Of a stretch of 64,000 nucleotides of DNA, positions 26,901-35,462 are shown piece after piece (the first letter of the stretch is position 1; each line of letters begins with the position of its first letter). This stretch comes from Planctomycetota bacterium. GTDB taxonomy: Bacteria; Planctomycetota; B15-G4; SIAN01. The notes under the pieces were generated by a model. The model saw nothing but the letters and a program-made list of their open reading frames with translations. It had not been told where the DNA came from and ran no database searches. The position numbers were made by a program, and so were the translations under genes. The stretch is from NCBI GenBank assembly GCA_016795285.1, contig JAEUIC010000047.1:62001-126000 (forward strand), in the 5' to 3' direction.

Positions 26901-27491
26901 CGCATCGAGCAGGCCGGCCAACGTGGCGAGCTGCGCCGACGGCAGCGGCTCGAGGCGCGCGCGCACGAAGAGGTCCTGGCGGCGATCGAGCGTGGCGTCG
27001 AGCTCCTCGCGCCGCGCCGCTTCCGGGATCGTGCCGGGCAGCGTGTGGACCAGCTCGCGCTCGACGACGAGCCACGCGAGGTGGCGCGTCGCGCCAGCCG
27101 CGGCGCCATCGCCGAGCCGCGATGCCGCGACCAGCTCGTCGAAGCGCAGCCGCAGCACGACCGGCAGCGCCACCGCGAGGCCGTCGGCGCCGATCGCGAC
27201 GCCCGGCTGCACCGAGAACTCGGGCTCGAGCGCGCGGCCGTCGGCGGTGCGCCGCGCCTCGACCTCGAGGCCGGCGACGATGCCGGGCGAGCGGCCGGCC
27301 AGCAGCACGTCGACGCGCGCCCGCTGCCAGCGCTGCAGCCGATCGAACTCGTCGGCGCCGAGCGCGCGGCCGGGCGCGAGACGGAGCCGATCGAGCGCGA
27401 AGCCGGCCGACGGCGCGCCGTTCATCAGCTCCTCGGGAGCGTGGCGGCCCCGCATCGGGACCGGCGGATGGAGTCGCACGACTCGAGCCAT
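23961..27491 (-). CDS. Large eCIS-cluster protein, third of three paralogues
   Basis: This 1176-residue protein is the largest of the three neighbours that share an N-terminal pattern: LAPGRALGADEFDRLQ (38-53), SPGIVAGLEVEA (68-79), VQPGVAIGADGLAV (94-107). The remainder is specific to it: an Ala/Pro-rich linker near residue 610 and a predicted coiled coil at about 745-815 (LREREL, LLTERERRRAELEEL). No signal peptide, enzymatic motif or transmembrane helix is seen. Its place between baseplate-wedge and tape-measure genes, and its length, make a baseplate appendage or fibre plausible. I do not recognise a named family. Confidence 0.6.
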   Translation of the reverse strand: MARVVRLHPPVPMRGRHAPEELMNGAPSAGFALDRLRLAPGRALGADEFDRLQRWQRARVDVLLAGRSPGIVAGLEVEARRTADGRALEPEFSVQPGVAIGADGLAVALPVVLRLRFDELVAASRLGDGAAAGATRHLAWLVVERELVHTLPGTIPEAARREELDATLDRRQDLFVRARLEPLPSAQLATLAGLLDAPAARIANVVAAATLGQPLLRSSEPGVVVALVGLDAARTATWIDVHGARRLALPEGGHAALRAQCEATFAELLEQLPRRDGQGDAARAAELVAACPLDFLAAAGSLPPELLLDPAGSPSCPLFGPAHDVELVAVRSSDVAPLLRRELPRAPLERAGRMADRIRLLIEVADRSWRPDLLDLPSVDTTALDELFERWRLANDAFAAWRTAFLAQRFAPDAANVVAAGAARSVARTLSGGGFSATVTLTGAELAPLSVLPDAEPRAPEQFADEQLRAELVARGLGIAEREQLPRPWRDPLPAPFESRARWLAARGRVAALPPADPPADAFGRVVARAFLAKYVGVLDQRIVEQQAQLDQTRDLLLGHRHQLDAHTLNFAALSGGTATDGSGLNLMRKLPYGVLEAAVPKVAAPAAPAAAPAAAPAAVESISSESFRIREVANFFSASAEKASLAKTSETFFAKISPSDGVERLASSTDFGVVRNVAPEVYSMNDSDSALIQLSALAGRAELNLPASVRDALAARPSLPIDASTLTAEARFNTLISQGRVLIDATAKLEQVRVLRERELRDLLTERERRRAELEELDGAIAQAEPQLRAAAAALAEANDDYALAQKVVAEDWQRVEETDEARSKALRFARGLHFVRARAVHAEVAPADPLPLRFARADDLLPGIGAPARELPDELDPFLDLLRELSISDFATTAPLAALVPRGSRWLDLERLRAVRVASQAGNAEQRFERVATRIGPKKGVALRRDATQLWRQLATTIALRPATPPPPSLRDAAALPTGPLQAAATRLSSELERGAGALLATLAQVAAGPRLRFAELADDDRLPLEEPLRWPLLADVEARSLQVARTLVELVDWWFARLSADASATARSAFRNALRALLLLAAHGDPSDLLRGSVVTPPPRFDLGARMRLQLSRDAAPGTLLHLLDEQQALRGVLAVEQRDDDGLAVARVVRSIGAAVAVTARFTVSGRVGLQE

Positions 27492-27504
27492 GGCGCGCTC
27501 CTCC

Positions 27505-29451
27505 TCAGGCCCACAACTTCTGGGTGGTGCGCGACAACTTCATCGCGCTCACGATCGACGCGAGGTCCTTGCTGGTCGGCGCGCGACCGAGCTTCTCCAG
27601 CCGCTCGACGAACTCGGCGAGGCGGTCGTTGCGGACCAGCTCCTCGAGCGTCGGCCAGAGCGCGGCGTCGAACGAGCGGTCGACCTGCGCGAAGAGCGAC
27701 GCCAGCCGCGCGGCGCTCTTCTCGTCGCCCTCGAGCAGCTTGGTCAGCTCGTCGAGCGACCGTTCGCCCTCGGGCGTCGTCGGCTTGCGCGCGCGAGAGA
27801 AGCTGTCGAGCACGTCGATCGAAGCGCCCTTGCTGGCGGGCGTGGCGGGCTCGGGAACGGCGGGCGCGGTCGACGTGGAAGCCGGTGTCGCGGGAGTCGT
27901 CGCGGGGGTGGTCGAAGCTGAGCTCGACGTCGAGAGGTTGACCTCGACGAGCTTCTCCGACCGGAAGCGCGACAGTCCGAAGGCGTCGCTCACGCCGCGC
28001 AGGTCGGAGAGGTTGATCCGGCCGAAGTCGAAGAGGCCACCGCCCGTGCCGGCGCTGCCACCGCTGCTCGGCGGCGCCGACGGCGCGCCCGGCGCGGCAT
28101 CGGTGCCGCCCGCTGGATCGGTGGCGGTCGACGGGTCGTTGCGCGGCGGCACGACGCTGCCGCGCGCCAGCACGAGGCCCGAGACGCCCACCGTCGTCGC
28201 GCGCGCGGGACGCCGCACGAAGTAGACGTCCTCCTCGCCGATCGCGTTCCAGATCGCCTGCCACGCCTCGCGGTCGGTGTCGAGCGCGTGGATCGGCGTC
28301 CGGCCGAAGCGCAGCCGCAGCGGCTCGAAGCGGTCGAACTGGCGGCGCGCGAGCTCGGTCTCGTCGGGCTTGCCGTCGCGCCGTTCGAGCGCGGGCGCGA
28401 GCTGCGCGAAGAGCTCCGGCGGCAGCCGCGCCACCACCAGCACGCTGGCGGGCACGCCGCGCGCCACCTCGAGCGGCGCGAGGTCGCGCGATTCGGCCAG
28501 CAGCACCGCGAGCTCGTCGCTGCGCACCGGCGCGATCGCCACGTCGAACGCCGCCGGGAAGAAGCGCTGCACGCCGTTCACCGGATCGAACGCCCCCTTC
28601 GGCGCCGGACCGGCCGCCGGGAGCAGCTCGACGAAATCGGCCGCGGCGAAGCCGGCGCCGACGCCCGACGTCGGCCGCGTCGCGCGCAGCTCGGGGAAGA
28701 GGCCGGCCCAGTGGCGCGCCAGATCCTGCGCGAAGGCGGCCGGGTCGCCGGCGATGCGCAACGGATGGCGCAGCAGCTCGTCGTCGAGCCAGCGCGGCGC
28801 GTCGCCGCGCACCGCCAGCACACCGAGCACCGCGCCATCCTCGGGGATCCCGGGGTGGCGGCCGGCCCGCGCCAGCAGCGCCGCAGCGATGGCGGCGCGC
28901 GCGGACGGTCCATCGCGCCGATCGGGCAGCGCCTCGGGCAACTTCACCAGCAGCAGCTCGACGCCCTCGACCACATGGTCGGCCTGCGTCGTGCGCGCGA
29001 CGCCGAGCTCGGCCGGGAAGACCTCGGCCAACCCCTCCTCGAACTCCGCGTAGGCCAGCACCACCGCGTAGAGGCCGGTCTCGAGCGCGAGCGCCTTGCC
29101 GCCGTTCACCTGCTGCATCGTCGCACGGTCGCCGAGATCGACCACCAGCGTCTCGTCGAGCTCGATCACGCGTCCGAGCGGCGTGACGGCGACGCCCGGC
29201 TCGACGCTCACCACGGCGCCGGTCAGCGTCGTCTCGAGCCCGCGCACCACGCCATCGCCCTGCGCGCGCCCCACCTCGCGCAAGCGGCCATCGAGCCACG
29301 TCTGGTCGCGCACGAGGTCGGCGGCGGTGAGCAGCCGCCCGTCGAAGTAGTGGGTGCGCGAGAGCTGCGAGACGACCATGCCGACCCGCTCGACGCCGGG
29401 ATCGAGCGGGAGAGCGGTGAGGCGCGGATGGAATCCGTTGGGGCTGACCAT
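27505..29451 (-). CDS. eCIS-cluster protein, second of three paralogues
   Basis: The 648-residue protein begins with HYFDGRLLTAADLVRDQ (34-50), GDGVVRGLE (65-73) and VEPGVAVTPLGRVIEL (83-98), the clearest version of the pattern shared by three adjacent genes. Two low-complexity linkers follow (about 444-474, Gly/Ala/Pro/Ser; about 507-537, Ser/Thr/Pro) and a helical C-terminal part. Proteins with this FDGRLLTAADL-type head are, from memory, frequent in eCIS loci of soil and aquatic bacteria but lack a firm function. An ATG 24 codons downstream (GMVVSQL) is an alternative start. It lies 13 bases upstream of the next paralogue. Confidence 0.6.
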   Translation of the reverse strand: MVSPNGFHPRLTALPLDPGVERVGMVVSQLSRTHYFDGRLLTAADLVRDQTWLDGRLREVGRAQGDGVVRGLETTLTGAVVSVEPGVAVTPLGRVIELDETLVVDLGDRATMQQVNGGKALALETGLYAVVLAYAEFEEGLAEVFPAELGVARTTQADHVVEGVELLLVKLPEALPDRRDGPSARAAIAAALLARAGRHPGIPEDGAVLGVLAVRGDAPRWLDDELLRHPLRIAGDPAAFAQDLARHWAGLFPELRATRPTSGVGAGFAAADFVELLPAAGPAPKGAFDPVNGVQRFFPAAFDVAIAPVRSDELAVLLAESRDLAPLEVARGVPASVLVVARLPPELFAQLAPALERRDGKPDETELARRQFDRFEPLRLRFGRTPIHALDTDREAWQAIWNAIGEEDVYFVRRPARATTVGVSGLVLARGSVVPPRNDPSTATDPAGGTDAAPGAPSAPPSSGGSAGTGGGLFDFGRINLSDLRGVSDAFGLSRFRSEKLVEVNLSTSSSASTTPATTPATPASTSTAPAVPEPATPASKGASIDVLDSFSRARKPTTPEGERSLDELTKLLEGDEKSAARLASLFAQVDRSFDAALWPTLEELVRNDRLAEFVERLEKLGRAPTSKDLASIVSAMKLSRTTQKLWA

Positions 29452-29471
29452 GGGCGTGACCTCGGTTCGGT

Positions 29472-30434
29472 TCAGGAGTCGAGAGCGGCGGCGAAGGCGG
29501 CCTCGACGGGAGCGGCGAAGCGGCGGGCGTCGTTGTCGATGCGCAGGCGCGCGGGGCTGATCGGCAGGGTCGGCAGCGGCTCGGCGGGCGCCGCCTCGAT
29601 GGTGACCCGCGCCAGCTGGACGCGCGACTGCTCGACGAGTTCATCCTGGTCGGGATCGACGACGTCGGGCAGCGCGGCGCCGGCGTCGAAGGCGTGCAGC
29701 AGGCGAGCGCGGCGCGTGAACGCGGCGAGCGCGGCGGCGTTGGCCGCGACGCTCTGGTCCTGCGCGCGCAGCTCGGCGAGGCGGGCGCGCTCCTGGTCGG
29801 AGAGCTTGCTCTCGATCTGCGCCAACGTCGGCAGCGCGCGCTGCCAGGCGAGCGGCGAGCGGCGCAGCGGATCGGCGCGCGACTCGTCGGGGAGCAGCTC
29901 GAGGCCGAAGGAGTCCTGCAGGCGGCTGGCGTCGACCGCGTCCGTCACGGAGTTGATGCGGCGCGCCAGCACCGGCTGGAAGCCGACCGGCACCGGCCGC
30001 TGGCGCAGCGTGACGCGCAGCGCGAGGCCGGCGGCGTCGCGCGCCCGCTCCAACGCACCGACCTCCTGCGTCGGCAGCCAGTCGTTCAGCACCAGCTCCT
30101 GCTCCTCCGGCACCACGACCTCGCGGCCGAACGCATCGAGCGCGACGCCCGGCGAGACGACCAGTCGCACGCGGATCGAGCGGCTGCGATCGGCGGCGAG
30201 CGGCGAGTCGTCGTAGACCAGCCGCACCGCGAGGCCCGCGATGGTGCCGTCGCCGTGGAGCCAGTAGTGGTGGCGGCTCAAGCGGACGCGGTGGTAGGCC
30301 TGCTCCGCGCGCAGCGCCTCGACCCCGAGCAGCATCCCCTCCGCGAAGGAGACGCGGCGCAGCGGCGCGAGGAAGCTCGCCTCGCCCTTCCACCAGTCGG
30401 GCCACGTCGCGGGATCGTCTTCAGGCGAGAGCAT
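29472..30434 (-). CDS. eCIS-cluster protein, first of three paralogues
   Basis: The 320-residue protein has the same head as its two neighbours: FAEGMLLGVEALRAEQ (30-45), LHGDGTIAGLAV (59-70) and VSPGVALDAFGREVVV (93-108). It is the shortest of the three and consists of little beyond this beta-rich module plus a helical region (about 225-275, rich in Glu, Arg and Ala). ATG at 30434 overlaps the stop of the tail-protein-I gene by one base (TGATG). Coupling to the wedge gene suggests it binds the baseplate. Confidence 0.65.
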   Translation of the reverse strand: MLSPEDDPATWPDWWKGEASFLAPLRRVSFAEGMLLGVEALRAEQAYHRVRLSRHHYWLHGDGTIAGLAVRLVYDDSPLAADRSRSIRVRLVVSPGVALDAFGREVVVPEEQELVLNDWLPTQEVGALERARDAAGLALRVTLRQRPVPVGFQPVLARRINSVTDAVDASRLQDSFGLELLPDESRADPLRRSPLAWQRALPTLAQIESKLSDQERARLAELRAQDQSVAANAAALAAFTRRARLLHAFDAGAALPDVVDPDQDELVEQSRVQLARVTIEAAPAEPLPTLPISPARLRIDNDARRFAAPVEAAFAAALDS

Positions 30435-32866
30435 CAGATCTCCTCCCGTGGCCGGCGGCGGCCCGGATTCGCGTTCGCTTCGCTCGGCGCGAAGGCAGCG
30501 ACGTCGAGCAGCAACCCTTCGCGCGAGAGCCACGTGTCGTCCAGCACCACGCCGCGCGGCGGCGGCGTGCGATCGATCCAGGTGTCGACGGCCAGCAGCG
30601 GCGCGAGGCCCGGCACGAAGGGGCGCTCGGTCGCGAAGAGCTCCCACTGCAGGTGGGCCGGCAGCTCGCGCAGCAGCACCTGCTCGACGACGGCGCGCCG
30701 CTCGCGGGCCGGACCGTGCAGCAGCACCGTCACCTTGTGGGCGTGGCGCTCGAGGAACTGCGCGGCCGCGTGCGCCTCGCCGGCGGAGAGCGCCGCCGGG
30801 TCGTACAGCGCCAGGAACTCGCGCGCCGCCTCGGCCGACAGGATGAGGCTGTCGCCGACGATGCTGTTGCCGCTCTCCATCGTGCCGAGCGTGAGCGGGT
30901 GGCCGGCGTCGTCGAGGTTCACGCCGAGCAAGGTCGCGAGCGTGCGGCGCAGCCGGAAGTTCTCGATCACCACGATCGCGCCGCGCGCCACCAGCCCGTC
31001 GGTGGCGATGTCGAGCGCGAGGCGGACCGCCGGCAGCGTGCCGCGCCGCAGCGCCAACTCGCCCGCCGCCGCCACCGAGCGACGTTGCCGCTCGACCGGC
31101 CAGCTCGGATCGAGCGGCGCGCCGAGGAAGCTGGCGAGGTGCGGCAGCACGGCGGCCGGTGCGCTCTCGGGATCGAGCAGCTGCTCGGCCGCGGCGATGC
31201 GCCCCTCGATCGGCGTCAGCAGCCCCTCGAAGTTGGCGAGCCAGCGCTCGCGGAAGTCGGCGCCGTTGGGCTCGAGGGCGCGCGCGGCGCGGCGCTCCTC
31301 GTCGCTGGTCGGCGACGGCGCGGCCGCCTCCTCATGGCGGAAGAGCTCCGGCAGGTAGTGCTCCTGCCAGCTGAAGCGCGGCCCGTAGACGCGCAGCGCG
31401 TGGAGCAGCGGCGTGGCGCGGCCGTCGCCGTGCAGCTCGAGGCGCAGCCAGAGGAAGCGGCCGGCGAGTCGCCGCACCGCGCCCCCCTCGCGCTGCAGCA
31501 GCAGCTCGAAGGTGCCGGAGCGGTCGCTCTCGTGCGCGGCGATCGGCGCCGCGAACGGCAGCTCCGACGGCAGCGCGCACCAGGTCGGCGGCGGTTGCGG
31601 CTCGAACGCGAACTCGCCCGGCCGATCGGGCAGGTCGCTCGCTGCGGCGTGGACCACGAGGCGCGTCCCTTCGGGGAGGCAGCCGTCGAGGTAGAGGCGA
31701 TGCCAGACGCAGCCGAGCCGCCCCGAGTCGATCGGCGCGGCGAGCTCGACCTTCCCCTCGAGCGCGCGGCGCGGCAGCGGCAGCGCGACCAGCTCGCGCA
31801 CGCCGGCCGGCCGCACCCGCCCCGCCGTCGGATCGCGATGGGCCGGGTAACGGACGACCCCATCGCCGCCGCCGACGAAGCGCGCGTCGGCGAGTTCGCG
31901 CAGCGGATGGCGGCGCGGCACGACCTCGGCCGGCGCACCGTCGCGCTCCGGCACCCCGACCAGCAACGCGTCGCGCTGCTGCTCCGCCTCCTCGGGCCGG
32001 CGCGGCGCCAGCAGCGCGAGCTGCCGCGGCCCGAACGCCGCCGCGTCGATCACGAACGGGAGCGGCGCCGCGGGCAGCGGGTGGCGGGTGAAGGGCGCAT
32101 CCGGGCCGTCGACGAGCCGGCGCACCAGCAGCTGCTGCGCGAAGAGGTCGTCATGGCTCAGCACGAAGAGGTGCGTGCCGTCGTGCGCCAGCGCCAGCAC
32201 GCTGTGGCGCGGCGGCAGCGGGAGGCGCGCCGTGACGGCCAGCGGATGGGGCGTGATCGTGGTCGGCTCGAAACGGGCGGGTCGCGCGACGTAGGGCTGC
32301 GGGAGCGAACCGCCCGCGACGATCAGCAGCTCCTCGTCGGTGGCGATGAAGCAGCGGCGATCGGGGGCGACCAGCACGCGGCGCGGCACGCCGGGCAGCG
32401 CGCAGCGGTCGACCGTGCGCCGGCACAGGTCGAAGGCGAGCAGCCCCGACTGCGCGCCGACCGCATCGCGCCACGCGAGCGCCAGCAGCGACTCGCCGCC
32501 GAGCGCCACGTCGACGAACTCGCCCGCCGGCGCGACGATCGGCACGAGCTCCTCGTCGACGACTGGCTGCGGTGGCGCCGGCGGCAGCGCGCTGCCGACC
32601 ATCTCGGGGCCGCCGACGTCGCAGAGCAGCGCGCGGCGATCGTCGCTCAAGAAGGCGAGCTGCGCGAAGCCGTCCAGCACGCGCGGTCGCGCCGCCGCCC
32701 ACGCCGCCATCGCGAAGGGGCGGTCGCGCGCCGGCAGCCGCAGCCGATCGGCCGGCGCCAAGGCGAGGCCGCGCGCCCGCTCGCTCCATGCGACGCCGCT
32801 CGCATGGGCGAGATCGAACTCGCGCTGCTCCGCGGCCAGCCAGAAGGGGGTCTGATTGACGTCCAT
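30434..32866 (-). CDS. eCIS baseplate wedge: phage tail protein I-like, with propeller-like N-terminal region
   Basis: The 810-residue protein corresponds by position to Afp12. Its part about 545-640 shows the tail-protein-I (P2 gpI) pattern: LLDPESAPAAVLPHLASFLG, then PLDPSWPVERQRRSV and ALRRGTLPAVRLALDIAT. The first ~330 residues contain repeated short beta blades (AQLAFLSDDRRALLCDVG, LLALAWRDA, CFIATDEELLIVAGG) that look like a beta-propeller. About 350-500 is a beta-sandwich-like region. The propeller-like part may bind a fibre or a carbohydrate. Both ends are coupled by TGATG overlaps. Confidence 0.75.
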   Translation of the reverse strand: MDVNQTPFWLAAEQREFDLAHASGVAWSERARGLALAPADRLRLPARDRPFAMAAWAAARPRVLDGFAQLAFLSDDRRALLCDVGGPEMVGSALPPAPPQPVVDEELVPIVAPAGEFVDVALGGESLLALAWRDAVGAQSGLLAFDLCRRTVDRCALPGVPRRVLVAPDRRCFIATDEELLIVAGGSLPQPYVARPARFEPTTITPHPLAVTARLPLPPRHSVLALAHDGTHLFVLSHDDLFAQQLLVRRLVDGPDAPFTRHPLPAAPLPFVIDAAAFGPRQLALLAPRRPEEAEQQRDALLVGVPERDGAPAEVVPRRHPLRELADARFVGGGDGVVRYPAHRDPTAGRVRPAGVRELVALPLPRRALEGKVELAAPIDSGRLGCVWHRLYLDGCLPEGTRLVVHAAASDLPDRPGEFAFEPQPPPTWCALPSELPFAAPIAAHESDRSGTFELLLQREGGAVRRLAGRFLWLRLELHGDGRATPLLHALRVYGPRFSWQEHYLPELFRHEEAAAPSPTSDEERRAARALEPNGADFRERWLANFEGLLTPIEGRIAAAEQLLDPESAPAAVLPHLASFLGAPLDPSWPVERQRRSVAAAGELALRRGTLPAVRLALDIATDGLVARGAIVVIENFRLRRTLATLLGVNLDDAGHPLTLGTMESGNSIVGDSLILSAEAAREFLALYDPAALSAGEAHAAAQFLERHAHKVTVLLHGPARERRAVVEQVLLRELPAHLQWELFATERPFVPGLAPLLAVDTWIDRTPPPRGVVLDDTWLSREGLLLDVAAFAPSEANANPGRRRPREEI

Positions 32867-35031
32867 CAGCAGAGGTCCGGCACCACGGGCACCGGCACGC
32901 CGGTCGGCGCGCCGCCATCCGGCTCCTGCGTCAAACTCGGCGGCGGCGGCGGCAGCTGCGTCTGCGCCTGCACCGCCAACAGCTCGGGGAGCTCGAAGCG
33001 GGCGAGCTCGAGGCGACCGCCGGTGACAGCGCGCCAGCCGGTCGACTCGCGCACGAACAGCGCGAGGCCGGTGATCGCCTGCACGCCCGTGACGCGCGCC
33101 GCCTGCGTGGCGAGTTCAGCCGCATCGACCCCGCGTCCGAGCGGCCACCCCTGCCCGTCCGGCCCGCCCGGCACGAGCGGCCAGAGGTAGCGGCGCAGCG
33201 CCCGCTCGATCGCTTCGAGCGTCGAGCTCTCGGCCGTCGGGTCGACCACCGTCGCGCTGACCGAGACGGCGAGCGCGCGGTACTTCGGCGCCAGCACGTA
33301 GAGCTCGCTGCCGACCGTGCAGCGCGGGCGGAGGTACTCGAAGAGGTCGCGCAGCAGGGCCGGCGTCGCGCGCGGCACCGCGCCTTGCGCGAGCGGCGCC
33401 GGCGGCAGCACGAAGAGCGACAGCGCGCCGGGCACCCCTTCGCGCACCAGCGCCGGGCTCGCGTTCGGGATCAGGCCGCGCACCACCTCGGCGCGCGCCA
33501 CCGCCGCGATCGGCTGGTCGAGCGCCATCTGCCGGTAGTCGTCGACCGTCACGGCGCGCTCGCGGTGCTGGAGGAACGCGGGGATGCGCCGCTCCGCCTG
33601 CTCGACCGTCTCGGCCGCGACGCCGCCGCGCAACGGCCACTCGCAGCGCACCTTCGCGTTCGCCCCCTTCTCCGCCAGCACGAGCGGCGTGCCGGCCGGC
33701 AGGTTGCCCTCGCTGCCGCCGCCCGCGCGGTAACGCGTGGCGCGGATGCGCGCGCCGCGCGGGAAGCGGGCGCCGTGGAGGCCGTCCCCGCAGCGCACGA
33801 CGCCCGCGTCCGCCTCGAAGCGGTAGACCTTCGCATCGCGATCGACGCCGCCGAAGTGGTCGACGCGCGTCCACGTCTCGAACTGCGCGCCCGCTTCGAC
33901 GTCGAGCTCGAGCGAGTCGGGATCGAGGTCGGTGCGCGCGAGGCGCAGCGCCTGCTCCGGCTCGCCGCTGCCGGTGCCGAGCACCTCGTTCTTCACCTCG
34001 ACCTGCGCGACCACGTCGAGGCCGTTCGCGCCGAGGTAGCCGAGCGTCAGCTGCGGATCCTCGGCGCAGGTGAGGCGCAGCCAGAGGGCGAGCCGCTCGG
34101 CCGGCAGCGCATCGGGGAGCGGCGGCGGCCCGTCGCCGACGCCGGCGTCCTGCGGATCGGCGAAGAGCGGCGGCGCAAGCTTCCCGGCGCGCGCCGGCAG
34201 CCGCACCCGCAGCACCCCTTCGCGCCGTCCGGCCGCGCTGCTGTCCGCCTCGATCTCGAGCGGCAGCCAGCGCAGCGCCCCGCTCTCGTCGCGCAGCGCC
34301 GCGTCGATCCGCAGCCGCCGCGCGACCGGGGCGCTCGCCGCCTCGTCCGCCTCGCCCTCCTGCAGCGGCGCGATCGCCAACGAGAAGACGTCGCCCGCGA
34401 TGGCGGCGCGCACCTTGTCGGCGGCGACGTCGGCGTCCTTCATCACCGCGAGCGCCAGATGGAGCGCGCCGTCGAGCGTGCCGGCCAGCGTCAACGCGTC
34501 GCGCCCCGGCTGCAACGTCACCGGTCGATAGGGGCGCGGTTGCAGCGGCCGATGGGCGCGCCCGTACAGCTCATCGAGCTGCTCCGGCGTGATCCCCTCC
34601 GCCGCCAGCTCCGCCGCACCGAGCGGCCGCTTCGCCACCACCAGCAGCTCGAGCGGCATCGGCTGCAGGTCGCCATCGGCGGTGAGCGCGACGCCGCCAC
34701 CATCGAGGCGCGCCCCCTTCTTCACCTTCGCCGGCAGCCGCGCGCTCTTCTTCACGTCGCTGTCGATGCAGACGACGCCGCGCGCCGCGCGCGCCGGCCG
34801 CATCGGCACGGCCAGCAGGCGCAGGAAGGCGCGCCGCTGCCGCTCGGGGATGAGGTTGGCGCGGTAGAGGACCGTCTCGGCGAGCCAGGCGAACAGCTCG
34901 AGCAGCGCGTCGGCCGGATCGCCCGGCGCGACGTGGGTCCACTCCGGGTTGTGGGCGGCGAGCCGCGCGCGCGCTTCGGCGACGAGGTCGGCGAAGCGGC
35001 GGTCGTCGAGCTGCGGGATCGGGAGCGGCAT
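32866..35031 (-). CDS. eCIS baseplate J/gp47-like protein (Afp11-like)
   Basis: The 721-residue protein opens with PADALLELFAWLAETVLYRA and LIPERQRRAFLRLLAVPMRP, the standard start of the J/gp6/gp47 wedge family in contractile particles. The middle contains a beta insertion. The C-terminal half has ARIRATRYRAGGGSEGNLPA and ERAVTVDDYRQMALDQP, typical family motifs. The product forms the ring of wedge subunits that opens on sheath contraction. Its length agrees with other eCIS Afp11 proteins, which are larger than the phage forms. It overlaps the next gene by one base. Confidence 0.88.
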   Translation of the reverse strand: MPLPIPQLDDRRFADLVAEARARLAAHNPEWTHVAPGDPADALLELFAWLAETVLYRANLIPERQRRAFLRLLAVPMRPARAARGVVCIDSDVKKSARLPAKVKKGARLDGGGVALTADGDLQPMPLELLVVAKRPLGAAELAAEGITPEQLDELYGRAHRPLQPRPYRPVTLQPGRDALTLAGTLDGALHLALAVMKDADVAADKVRAAIAGDVFSLAIAPLQEGEADEAASAPVARRLRIDAALRDESGALRWLPLEIEADSSAAGRREGVLRVRLPARAGKLAPPLFADPQDAGVGDGPPPLPDALPAERLALWLRLTCAEDPQLTLGYLGANGLDVVAQVEVKNEVLGTGSGEPEQALRLARTDLDPDSLELDVEAGAQFETWTRVDHFGGVDRDAKVYRFEADAGVVRCGDGLHGARFPRGARIRATRYRAGGGSEGNLPAGTPLVLAEKGANAKVRCEWPLRGGVAAETVEQAERRIPAFLQHRERAVTVDDYRQMALDQPIAAVARAEVVRGLIPNASPALVREGVPGALSLFVLPPAPLAQGAVPRATPALLRDLFEYLRPRCTVGSELYVLAPKYRALAVSVSATVVDPTAESSTLEAIERALRRYLWPLVPGGPDGQGWPLGRGVDAAELATQAARVTGVQAITGLALFVRESTGWRAVTGGRLELARFELPELLAVQAQTQLPPPPPSLTQEPDGGAPTGVPVPVVPDLC

Positions 35032-35051
35032 CGGTTCGTCCTTCGTCGCGA

Positions 35052-35462
35052 TCAGGAGTTCGGGGTCGTCGAGGCGCCCGACGCGAGGAGCAGCGGCAGC
35101 GAGAGCGCGCCTGCTCGCCCGTCGTGACGCAGCCGGTAGCGCACGCGCACGCGCAGCGACGCCGCGTCGTCGGGCTCCGACTCGACGTCGACCCCTTCCA
35201 GCACGATGCGCGGCTCGTGGCGGAGGATCGCCGCGCGCGCGACGTCGGCGATCAGGCGGCGCGTCGACTCGTCGTTCGGCTCGTGGACGAAGCGCTGCAG
35301 TCCGGCGCCGAACTCGGGGCGCATCAGCCGCTCGCCCGGCCGCGTGAGCAGGATGCAGGTGAGCGCATCGCGGACGCTGTCGTCGTCGTAGGCGAAGCCG
35401 TGGCGGCCGGCGCGCGGGCCCGCCAGCGGGAAGGAGCGCAGCGACGGGAAGAGCGAGCTCAT
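35052..35462 (-). CDS. eCIS gp25/gpW-like baseplate protein (Afp9-like)
   Basis: The 136-residue protein has the gp25-like core: DDDSVRDALTCILLTRPGER, LMRPEFGAGLQRFVHEPND, then EPRIVLEGVDVE. Gp25 links the inner baseplate to the first sheath ring and starts sheath polymerisation. ATG at 35462 overlaps the stop of the membrane-anchored protein gene (ATGA). The size is normal for the family. The last 20 residues are a low-complexity tail. Confidence 0.9.
   Translation of the reverse strand: MSSLFPSLRSFPLAGPRAGRHGFAYDDDSVRDALTCILLTRPGERLMRPEFGAGLQRFVHEPNDESTRRLIADVARAAILRHEPRIVLEGVDVESEPDDAASLRVRVRYRLRHDGRAGALSLPLLLASGASTTPNS

Noticed and set aside
22860..27941. A 1693-residue open frame on the plus strand through the eCIS region
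   Set aside because: It is antisense to three good coding regions, has Arg-rich low-complexity content and no motif; long opposite-strand frames are expected at this GC content.
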